The position numbers and the translations under genes are program-made. Positions 1 through 5,685 of a stretch of 6,902 nt of DNA are shown piece after piece. Every line of letters starts with the position of its first letter. Positions within the stretch are counted from its first letter, which is position 1. Under the pieces are notes generated by a model that was not told the origin of the DNA, did no database searches, and saw nothing but the letters and a program-made list of their open reading frames with translations. Source of the DNA: an uncultured Eubacteriales bacterium (GTDB lineage Bacteria; Bacillota; Clostridia; Oscillospirales; Acutalibacteraceae); contig CAQKRU010000031.1 of NCBI GenBank assembly GCA_948823415.1, forward strand, positions 1 to 6,902. The letters run 5' to 3'.

Positions 1-131
1 ATGATTTGGCTTGCGATTTTGGTGATGGTCGTTGCTGTATTGCTATTCGTTACGCTTTGGACTCCGGCGGTGCGGCTTTTAGCGAGAACGAAATTGTTGT
101 GGATGTTAAGGAGGATGACGGGGATGTCTAA
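1..131 (+). CDS. DUF1934 (YwiB-like) protein, C-terminal end only
   Basis: Seen: the third plus frame is open from the window edge and ends with TAA at 129-131, giving 42 residues. The tail contains IRYALDSGG, then SENEIVVDVKED and an acidic end. Known: DUF1934 proteins (YwiB of Bacillus) are small calycin-like beta-barrels of unknown function. They typically end in a strand with a Y-x-L pattern, a short turn, and an S-x-N-x-(I/L)-x-(I/V)-x-V-(K/R)-E pattern, and their gene commonly lies just before argS in Bacillota. The match of the tail and its position agree. The stop overlaps the argS start by 8 nt (ATGTCTAA), and the argS ribosome binding site lies inside this gene's V-K-E-D codons, so translational coupling is likely. 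The 5' part lies outside the window. The family call rests on a short tail and is moderately sure; that the frame is coding is more secure. Confidence 0.68.
   Translation, partial: DLACDFGDGRCCIAIRYALDSGGAAFSENEIVVDVKEDDGDV
108..114 (+). promoter_or_regulatory. ribosome binding site that fixes the argS start
   Basis: AAGGAGG, a near-perfect anti-16S match, lies 9 nt before ATG 124 and has no comparable partner ahead of the in-frame ATG at position 1. It lies within the coding end of the upstream DUF1934-type gene, consistent with coupled translation. Confidence 0.88.
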
Positions 132-1821
132 GATCGTGTTTGGGGCTATTGACGATTTGAAGAGGATTATTGGCGCTGCTGTTGACGCGGCTGTTAAGAG
201 TGAGGCTTTGCCGCCTGTTTATGAGGCCATTTGCGTTAATGTGGAGACTCCTGCCGACCGCAAAAACGGGGATTTTTCTTCTAACGTTGCTATGGTGAAT
301 GCCAAGAAATTTGGCATGGCGCCCATTAAAATTGCGGAGATTATCGGTCAGAACTTGGATTTGAGCGGTAGTCTTTTTGACCGATTCGAGATTGCCGGGC
401 CTGGGTTTATCAACTTTTTCTTTGCGAAAAAATTTTACGCTTCTGTTATGAACGACATTTTGGCGCTTGGCGCTGACTACGGCCGCTCTGACTTTGGGCG
501 GAGTAAGAAGGTTATGGTTGAGTTTGTCTCGGCGAACCCCACCGGCCCCATGCACATGGGAAATGCTCGGGGTGGCGCTTTGGGAGACTGCTTGGCTGCG
601 GTTTTGGATGCGGCTGGCTTTGATGTTTGGCGCGAGTTTTATATAAATGACGCGGGGAATCAGATTGACAAGTTTGGGATGTCCCTAGAAGTGCGCTATT
701 TGCAGCTTCTTGACGGCGAGGAAAATCACCCGTTGCCCGAGGATAGCTATCACGGCGAGGATATTAAGGATTTGACGCAGGAATTTATCGATCTAAGCGG
801 CGACAGCTACTTGAACGTCGATCCGGCCATCCGTCAGCAGGCGTTGATTGACTTTGCGCTGCCGAAGAACATCACTAAGATGATGATTGACCTCGAAAAA
901 TACCGCATCGTTTTTGACAAGTGGTTCCACGAGAGCGACCTGCACAACAATGGCGAAATTACTGAGACTATCGAGATTTTGAAGAATAACGGCATGACTT
1001 ATGAGCTCGACGGCGCTTTGTGGTACAAGGCGACTAAGTTTGGCTCCGAGAAGGACGAGGTTTTGGTCCGCCAAAACGGCAACCCCACCTATTTCGCCGC
1101 CGATATTGCTTATCACCGCAACAAATTCGTTAAGCGCGGCTTTGATCTTTGCATCGACATCTGGGGCGCCGATCACCACGGGCATGTCGCGCGCGTCAAG
1201 GGCGCTATGGACGCTATTGGCCTGGATGGGAACAAGCTGGAGGTCATTTTGATGCAGCTTGTGAAGCTCGTTAAAGACGGCCAGGTCGTTCGCATGAGCA
1301 AGCGTACCGGCAAGGCCATTCAGCTCGCCGACCTTTTGGACGAAGTTTCGGTGGACTCGGCCAGATTCATTTTTAACATGCGCGAGGCCAACACTCAGAT
1401 GGATTTCGACCTCGATTTGGCGGTCAAAGAGGACGCCCAGAACCCCGTTTACTACGTGCAGTACGCGCACGCTCGGATTTGCAGCATTTTGCGGGCGCTT
1501 GAAAAGGAGAATATTCGGCCTCGGGCCTGCTCTTTAGCAGAACTTTCTTTGCTTAACACCCCGGAGGAACGCGATTTGATCCGGCATTTGGCCATGTACA
1601 CCGGTGAGATCGTTGACTCTGCTAAAAGTTACGATCCGACCCGCATCACGCGCTATGTGATCGCCTTGGCCACTCTGTTTCATAAATTTTACAACTCTTG
1701 CCGCGTTAATTGCGACGACGAGCCCTTGATGTTCGCGCGGATTAGCCTTTGCCTCTGCGTGAAGACCGTTATTTGCAACGTTTTGAACATGCTTAAAATC
1801 AGCGTGCCCGAAAGTATGTAG
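124..1821 (+). CDS. argS: arginyl-tRNA synthetase (class Ia), complete
   Basis: Cytosolic enzyme that charges tRNA-Arg with arginine using ATP. The 565 residues match the usual 550-580. In order: an N-terminal Add-1 tRNA-recognition domain with NGDFSSNVAM (48-57) and AGPGFINF (91-98); a Rossmann catalytic core with the ArgS signature ANPTGPMHMGN, where H144-M-G-N147 is the HIGH motif; the KMSKS-equivalent M391-S-K-R-T-G396; and a C-terminal DALR anticodon-binding domain starting near YYVQYAHAR (443-451), with FYNSCRV at 522-528. The final VPESM is typical of family ends, so the C terminus is intact. The start is ATG 124, because AAGGAGG at 108-114 sits 9 nt upstream and the protein then begins right at the expected domain. 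The frame stays open to position 1, but those 41 extra hydrophobic residues are the preceding gene read out of frame. A strong terminator follows. Confidence 0.96.
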   Translation: MSKIVFGAIDDLKRIIGAAVDAAVKSEALPPVYEAICVNVETPADRKNGDFSSNVAMVNAKKFGMAPIKIAEIIGQNLDLSGSLFDRFEIAGPGFINFFFAKKFYASVMNDILALGADYGRSDFGRSKKVMVEFVSANPTGPMHMGNARGGALGDCLAAVLDAAGFDVWREFYINDAGNQIDKFGMSLEVRYLQLLDGEENHPLPEDSYHGEDIKDLTQEFIDLSGDSYLNVDPAIRQQALIDFALPKNITKMMIDLEKYRIVFDKWFHESDLHNNGEITETIEILKNNGMTYELDGALWYKATKFGSEKDEVLVRQNGNPTYFAADIAYHRNKFVKRGFDLCIDIWGADHHGHVARVKGAMDAIGLDGNKLEVILMQLVKLVKDGQVVRMSKRTGKAIQLADLLDEVSVDSARFIFNMREANTQMDFDLDLAVKEDAQNPVYYVQYAHARICSILRALEKENIRPRACSLAELSLLNTPEERDLIRHLAMYTGEIVDSAKSYDPTRITRYVIALATLFHKFYNSCRVNCDDEPLMFARISLCLCVKTVICNVLNMLKISVPESM

Positions 1822-1833
1822 GTTTTCAAAATT

Positions 1834-1884
1834 AATACCCCGGTTGTCGCTCTATGTGTTGCGACATCTGGGGTATTTTCTTTT
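1834..1884 (+). terminator. Rho-independent terminator after argS, possibly bidirectional
   Basis: The left arm 1834-1850 pairs with the right arm 1861-1877. AATACCCC pairs with GGGGTATT, a G-T and a G-C pair and one T-T mismatch follow, then TGTCGC pairs with GCGACA. The loop is 10 nt. The plus-strand tail is TTTTCTTTTAT, a good U tract. Read on the minus strand, the stem is followed by AATTTTG, a weaker tail. The hairpin is therefore well placed to stop argS transcription and could also stop the convergent flavodoxin-like gene, whose stop codon is at 1897. Confidence 0.9.
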
Positions 1885-1896
1885 ATAGAAATTTAT

Positions 1897-2430
1897 TTAG
1901 TTATTAATCAAATTGCGGACAAAGGCAATAAAATCAGCCTCTTGCCCTTTGCTCACTTTTATTGCGTGGACCTCGTTATTTTGCGCGTCAATCAAGATTT
2001 TTAGCTCGTTTAAATCTGTAAGATCCCCGGCATTCCGGCCCACCGTGTACACCAAAACTTTCTTGTTTTTAAACGGGTGCGTCATTATGTATTCGCTCAA
2101 GATCGGCGACACTCGGCCAAGACACACGCCAGAGCCAAACACCAGCAAGTCGTATTCGCTCAAAATATATTTAAGCTCGTGCGATGGGTAGTTCACCGTG
2201 ACTGTGTAGCCATTTTGCGCTAAACAATCAGCAAGGGCCATCGTTAATTCAGTTTCTGCTCCGTGTTTTGTCGGCTGATAAACCACCAGCGCAGACTTTT
2301 TGCCGTCTCCAAATTTCAGTTCTTTTGGTTCGTGCCGGGCATTTAGCGCTTTGACGTCATTTTTTAGCCGAAAGGAAAACAAAAATAGCACGAACAACAA
2401 AATCAAGAAAATTACCGCTAAAAAGCCCAT
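1897..2430 (-). CDS. membrane-anchored flavodoxin-fold protein
   Basis: 177 residues. An N-terminal hydrophobic helix (about 2-20) is followed at once by basic residues (R21, K23, K28, R32), so by the positive-inside rule the body should face the cytoplasm with the N terminus out. After a linker, residues 46-177 read as an alternating alpha/beta flavodoxin fold. Strand ALVVYQP leads into a phosphate loop (Y51 to T60), strand DLLVFGSG (94-101) into a second loop GVCLGRVSP (101-109), and strand KKVLVYTVGR (123-132) follows. Known: this layout binds FMN in flavodoxins and related reductases. The first loop (P-T-K-H-G-A-E-T) departs from the classic T/S-x-T/S-G-x-T pattern, so FMN binding is inferred. 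The start is ATG 2430, with GGAGG (2443-2439) 8 nt upstream. The in-frame GTG at 2445 lies inside that site. It follows the thioesterase gene by 33 nt, so the two probably share a transcript. Partner and substrate are unknown. Confidence 0.82.
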   Translation of the reverse strand: MGFLAVIFLILLFVLFLFSFRLKNDVKALNARHEPKELKFGDGKKSALVVYQPTKHGAETELTMALADCLAQNGYTVTVNYPSHELKYILSEYDLLVFGSGVCLGRVSPILSEYIMTHPFKNKKVLVYTVGRNAGDLTDLNELKILIDAQNNEVHAIKVSKGQEADFIAFVRNLINN

Positions 2431-2438
2431 CAGACTCG

Positions 2439-2443
2439 CCTCC
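2439..2443 (-). promoter_or_regulatory. ribosome binding site that fixes the flavodoxin-like start
   Basis: On the minus strand GTGGAGG is followed by 8 nt (CGAGTCTG) and ATG at 2430. The alternative in-frame GTG at 2445 overlaps this site and has no comparable site of its own, so the five extra residues of the longer reading are probably not translated. Confidence 0.82.
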
Positions 2444-2463
2444 ACAAATCAATTTTGCGTAAG

Positions 2464-2853
2464 CTATTCCACCTTTTTTACGAACGCCTTCATTGTTAAA
2501 TATTGGCTATCCACGATTGTGCGCTCGTGAACTCCAGCTCCCATCACGCCGAACGGGTCTTTGGCCGTAACTTCAAACGTCAAGAACTTGCCGTCGATCT
2601 TCACAAGCTCCGATTCAAACTTCACCTGCGTTCCCACCGGAGTAGCGCAAAAATGCTGAATATTCATGGACCTCCCCACAGTGGTGAGGCCTTTTTCTAA
2701 GTGATCCTCCAAGCTTTTGCACGCGGTGGATTCCATAAAATAGATCATCGAAGAAGTCGACAAAACGTCTAAATTCCCCAACTCCTGCGATTTATAAGTG
2801 TCCTTTTTTTGAACAGTGTAGTCTAGCGCCCCTTTTGTCCCCAATGTTAACAA
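2464..2853 (-). CDS. FlK-type hotdog acyl-CoA thioesterase
   Basis: 129 residues from the chosen TTG start. The protein follows the fluoroacetyl-CoA thioesterase (FlK)-like family along its whole length: an MLTLGTKG opening, then D-V-L-S-T-S-S-M-I-Y-F-M-E (29-41), a helix with GLTTVGRSMNIQH (55-67), G74-T-Q-V, FEVTAKD (93-99) and GAGVHER (105-111). Thr33, Glu41 and His67 align with FlK's catalytic Thr42, Glu50 and His76, and both intervals (8 and 26) are identical. Known: members are dimeric and hydrolyse the thioester of short acyl-CoAs; the acyl group here cannot be read from sequence. The frame is open to a TTG at 2898, but that adds a hydrophobic 15-residue extension, lacks a ribosome site and lies about 24 nt from the predicted transcript start. 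TTG 2853 has GGGGG 7 nt upstream and gives the family's usual opening. The gene has its own promoter and is likely co-transcribed with the flavodoxin-like gene. Confidence 0.87.
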   Translation of the reverse strand: MLTLGTKGALDYTVQKKDTYKSQELGNLDVLSTSSMIYFMESTACKSLEDHLEKGLTTVGRSMNIQHFCATPVGTQVKFESELVKIDGKFLTFEVTAKDPFGVMGAGVHERTIVDSQYLTMKAFVKKVE

Positions 2854-2928
2854 AAAAATTCCCCCAAACGCGCATAAATACGTCCACTTGGCCGTCAAAA
2901 TATTTCATAAATCAGCTTAAACGCAATT

Positions 2929-2957
2929 ATTATATATCTTTCCCATTAATTTGTCAA
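2929..2957 (-). promoter_or_regulatory. perfect-consensus vegetative promoter for the thioesterase-flavodoxin pair
   Basis: On the minus strand TTGACA (2957-2952) is separated by exactly 17 nt from TATAAT (2934-2929), the full consensus for the housekeeping sigma factor. The transcript start would be near 2922, giving a leader of about 70 nt to the TTG at 2853. The -35 box lies only 14 nt past the stop codon of the upstream DUF6483-like gene. I see no hairpin terminator between the two genes and no clear operator repeat over the promoter. Confidence 0.85.
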
Positions 2958-2971
2958 CAAAACTTGGCTAT

Positions 2972-3367
2972 TTATTCATCTTCATCTGCTTCGTCCACAT
3001 TGTACAAAACTTTTAGTCTTTCTATGCCTTTTTCGATTTTATCATGCGAGTAATCATACTTTGCCAAGGTTTCATCGCTGAATTCATGTGCTTCGTTAAA
3101 AAAGTTTAGCGCCAATTCAAAGCGTCTGGCCGTTTTTTGCTTGTCCAGACCGTCAAATATCAGCCTCTCTGCCTTGTTAAAGTTTTTATCCGCTATCAGC
3201 TTTTTTGCCATTCTCTCTAAGATGTCATCTTCCAGCTCTGTTGCGGAATCTTCACCCTCGTCCACGTCCAAAATCGTCTTCACCTTGTCTTTTCCAAAAA
3301 GAATCGCCGCAAACGTGTTAGCAATCGCCTCTATTTGCCGCTCCATCCAGTCTTTTTTGATGCCCAT
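2972..3367 (-). CDS. small acidic helical protein, DUF6483-like
   Basis: 131 residues, predominantly helical, with no signal peptide or membrane segment, so probably cytosolic. The N terminus (KKDWMERQIEAIANTFAAIL, then FGKD) is an amphipathic helix resembling the start of DUF6483 proteins from Clostridia, which have similar length and an N-terminal W/Y-(I/L/M)-x-R-x-I helix ending in a LFGK-like turn. A middle helical pair follows, with ADKNFNKAERLIFDGL at about 59-74 and ELALNFFNEAHEFSDE further on. The protein closes on a strongly acidic tail (VDEADEDE). The function of the family is unknown to me. The start ATG 3367 has AAGGAG (3382-3377) 9 nt upstream. It lies 35 nt after the parC-like stop in the same direction, so it is probably read with the topoisomerase genes. 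The family assignment is from memory of the pattern and only moderate; that it is a real gene is much surer. Confidence 0.72.
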   Translation of the reverse strand: MGIKKDWMERQIEAIANTFAAILFGKDKVKTILDVDEGEDSATELEDDILERMAKKLIADKNFNKAERLIFDGLDKQKTARRFELALNFFNEAHEFSDETLAKYDYSHDKIEKGIERLKVLYNVDEADEDE

Positions 3368-3402
3368 AGTTCTGTTCTCCTTCGTTTTTCACAAAATTAT
3401 AA

Positions 3403-5652
3403 TCACAACGTCAGTTGCTCTGGCCCGTCCGCGCTTGAATTCGGCACCGTTCCCGCGGCGGGTAAGTTCTTTGGCCGATAATACCTCGCCACGTCGGTTA
3501 AACTCTTTGGGTCAAGCTCCTTTGCGGCAACAACGCGGTACCCCTTTCTCAGGCTCATTACCGAGACGCCCTGCGTCGACTTCGTCGTCTTAGCGTTAAG
3601 CATGCTCGTGTTAAAAACCAACGCCCGCCCTGCCGACGAAGTCACCAAAAAATCTTTTTCCTCGCCCAAATATTTAATCCCCACAACGCGCGATTTATCC
3701 GAATAAGCCTTGACCAGCTTTTTTCTGTTCGTCTTGGTTTTGTAGGCCTCGAGCGTCACCTTGGCGACCTTGCCGTTTTCAAAAAAGAACAGCACGCATC
3801 CCGCATAATTCTGCGTCGCAATCATGCACAAAGCCGATTCATCCGGCTCCATCTCTAGCTTGGCTGGCACAAATTCTCCAAGCACGCTCGCCTTCGAATC
3901 CGCAAAATCCGCAACCTTCGCCTTATAGACCTGCTGCTTATCCGTAAAAAACAACAAGTCAAAATTATTGCTCGCTTCGATGCTCTGCAAAATTTCGTCT
4001 CCGTCTTTTAGCTTCTGATCGCTGCTCATCCGCAAGGACTGCGGCGTGATTTTCTTGAAATACTGGTGCCGCGTAAAGAACAGGTGCACCGGATAATCCG
4101 GCACTTCCTCCTCCACGTCGGCCTCGGCCACGTCCTCCTTGTATATTAGCATAGTTTTCCTCGGTTTGCCATACTTTTCTGCAATATTTTTGAGCTCTTG
4201 CGCGATTATTTCCTTTATTTTTTCGTCGTCATTCAAAATCGACTCTAGCTCTTTGATCAGCTCCTTTAGCCGCTCGATCTCGTCCGTCCGCTTCAGAATG
4301 TACTCTCGGTTCAAGTGCCGCAGCTTTATCTCCGCCACGTAGTCCGCCTGCACCTCGTCGATGTCGAAACCCTGCATCAAGTTGGGCACCACCATCGATT
4401 CTTCCTTCGTGTTTCGTATGATTTTTATCGCCTTGTCTATGTCTACAAGAATCTTCTTGAGGCCCGACAGTAGGTGCATCTTGCTTTTTTGCTTATGAAG
4501 GTCAAACTGCGTTCTGCGGCGCACGCACTCCGTTCTAAAGGCAATCCACTCGCGAAGTAGCGCTCTTACTCCCAGCATTCGTGGCGTGGCGTTTATCAGC
4601 ACATTGAAGTTACACGAGAACGAATCCTCAAGCGGCGTCATTCTGTACAGCTTTTGCATGAGTTTTTCTGCGTCCGTTCCCCGTTTTAGGTCAATCGTTA
4701 TCTTCAGGCCTTCTATTCCCGTTTCGTCGCGTATGTCCGAGATCTCCCTCACGCTGCCCTTTTTCACAAGGTCAATGATCTTTTCGATGATCGCTTCTGA
4801 CGTTGTGGTGGGCGGAATACTGCTAATATCAATGCAGTTCTGTGATTTGTCGTAAGTATACCGCGCACGCACCTTTATGCTGCCGCGGCCCGTTTTGTAA
4901 ATTTCGGTCATGGCCTTTTCGTCGTAAATTATGCTGCCTCCGCCGGTAAAGTCGGGCGCCAGGAGCACTTTGCTTATGTCCGCCTCCGGGGCTTTAATCA
5001 GCATTGTCGTCACTTTGCAGACCTCTCGCAGGTTGAACGGGCAAATCGAGCTCGCCATGCCCACGGCTATCCCCGTGTTCGCATTCACCAAAATCGACGG
5101 AAAGCTCGCCGGCAACAGGGTCGGCTCCTTTTGCGTGTTATCGTAGTTGTCCACAAAATCGACGGTGTCCTTGTCGATATCCTTAAAAAGCTCCTCACAG
5201 ATGTCGTCAAGCCGCGCCTCGGTGTATCGCGAAGCTGCGCACATCATGTCTCTAGAATAAAATTTACCAAAATTTCCCTTAGAATCCACATACGGGTGCA
5301 ACAAGGCCTCATAGCCGCGACTCAGACGCACCATAGTATCATAAATCGCGCTGTCTCCGTGCGGGTTGAGCTTCATCGTTTGCCCCACTATGTTCGCCGA
5401 CTTAGTCCTGGCCGAGCCCAAAAGCCCCATCTTGTACATAGTGTAGAGCAGCTTGCGATGCGACGGCTTAAAACCATCTATCTGCGGGATGGCCCTCGAC
5501 AAAATCACACTCATCGCGTACGGCATATAGTTTTTCTCCAGCGTACTCGCGATTTTCTGCTCCACGATTTCGCCCGCACCGTTAATTACCCCGTGTGTCC
5601 GGCCACCATGCCCGTTTATATCTTTTGAAAAATCTTTTTTCTTCGATGCCAA
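3403..5652 (-). CDS. parC: type IIA DNA topoisomerase subunit A (ParC/GyrA-like)
   Basis: Breakage-reunion subunit of an ATP-dependent topoisomerase. It cuts both strands and holds the 5' ends on a tyrosine. 749 residues, close to E. coli ParC and shorter than typical GyrA. In order: a winged-helix region with DGFKPSHRK (59-67) and NPHGDSAIYD (96-105); the catalytic Tyr143 in AASRYTEARL; FPSILVNANTGIAVGMA (185-201); a tower domain to about 360; a coiled coil at about 360-500; an acidic linker (507-519); and a C-terminal beta-pinwheel (about 520-720). No QRRGGKG-type GyrA box is visible; the nearest stretch is TNRKKLVKAYSDKS (642-655). This favours decatenation over supercoiling. Ser101 and Asp105 match the quinolone-contact residues Ser83 and Asp87 of E. 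coli GyrA and are unaltered. The start is TTG 5652 with GGAGGTG 7 nt upstream. It follows the B subunit by 33 nt, which supports a ParE-ParC pair. A divergent second GyrA is the alternative name. Confidence 0.92.
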   Translation of the reverse strand: MASKKKDFSKDINGHGGRTHGVINGAGEIVEQKIASTLEKNYMPYAMSVILSRAIPQIDGFKPSHRKLLYTMYKMGLLGSARTKSANIVGQTMKLNPHGDSAIYDTMVRLSRGYEALLHPYVDSKGNFGKFYSRDMMCAASRYTEARLDDICEELFKDIDKDTVDFVDNYDNTQKEPTLLPASFPSILVNANTGIAVGMASSICPFNLREVCKVTTMLIKAPEADISKVLLAPDFTGGGSIIYDEKAMTEIYKTGRGSIKVRARYTYDKSQNCIDISSIPPTTTSEAIIEKIIDLVKKGSVREISDIRDETGIEGLKITIDLKRGTDAEKLMQKLYRMTPLEDSFSCNFNVLINATPRMLGVRALLREWIAFRTECVRRRTQFDLHKQKSKMHLLSGLKKILVDIDKAIKIIRNTKEESMVVPNLMQGFDIDEVQADYVAEIKLRHLNREYILKRTDEIERLKELIKELESILNDDEKIKEIIAQELKNIAEKYGKPRKTMLIYKEDVAEADVEEEVPDYPVHLFFTRHQYFKKITPQSLRMSSDQKLKDGDEILQSIEASNNFDLLFFTDKQQVYKAKVADFADSKASVLGEFVPAKLEMEPDESALCMIATQNYAGCVLFFFENGKVAKVTLEAYKTKTNRKKLVKAYSDKSRVVGIKYLGEEKDFLVTSSAGRALVFNTSMLNAKTTKSTQGVSVMSLRKGYRVVAAKELDPKSLTDVARYYRPKNLPAAGTVPNSSADGPEQLTL

Positions 5653-5659
5653 AACTTTT

Positions 5660-5666
5660 CACCTCC
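5660..5666 (-). promoter_or_regulatory. ribosome binding site supporting a TTG start of parC
   Basis: GGAGGTG on the minus strand stands 7 nt before TTG at 5652. No ATG or GTG lies in a better position in this frame, so the TTG reading is well supported and places the start 33 nt after the parE-like stop. Confidence 0.82.
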
Positions 5667-5685
5667 GTAACCTTTGCGCGGCCGC

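Noticed and set aside
1..123. Membrane-spanning N-terminal extension of ArgS
   Set aside because: The third frame is a better coding candidate here, the ribosome site at 108-114 points to ATG 124, and ArgS normally begins at the Add-1 domain.
793..1470. Long minus-strand open frame (225 codons) opposite argS
   Set aside because: It lies entirely antisense to conserved ArgS catalytic motifs and its translation resembles no family I know; it is a codon-bias shadow.
2792..2908. Leader peptide of 38 codons from ATG 2908, overlapping the thioesterase start
   Set aside because: It has no ribosome binding site, lacks an attenuator-like hairpin and overlaps conserved thioesterase codons in another frame.
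3396..3401. TATAAT on the minus strand over the parC stop, a possible promoter for the DUF6483-like gene
   Set aside because: Nothing resembling TTGACA lies 16-18 nt upstream and no exact extended -10 (TGnTATAAT) is present, so it may be chance in an AT-rich gap.
5131..5628. Plus-strand open frame of 165 codons opposite parC
   Set aside because: It is antisense to the catalytic-tyrosine region of the A subunit, is rich in His/Arg/Val from reverse codons, and has no family likeness.
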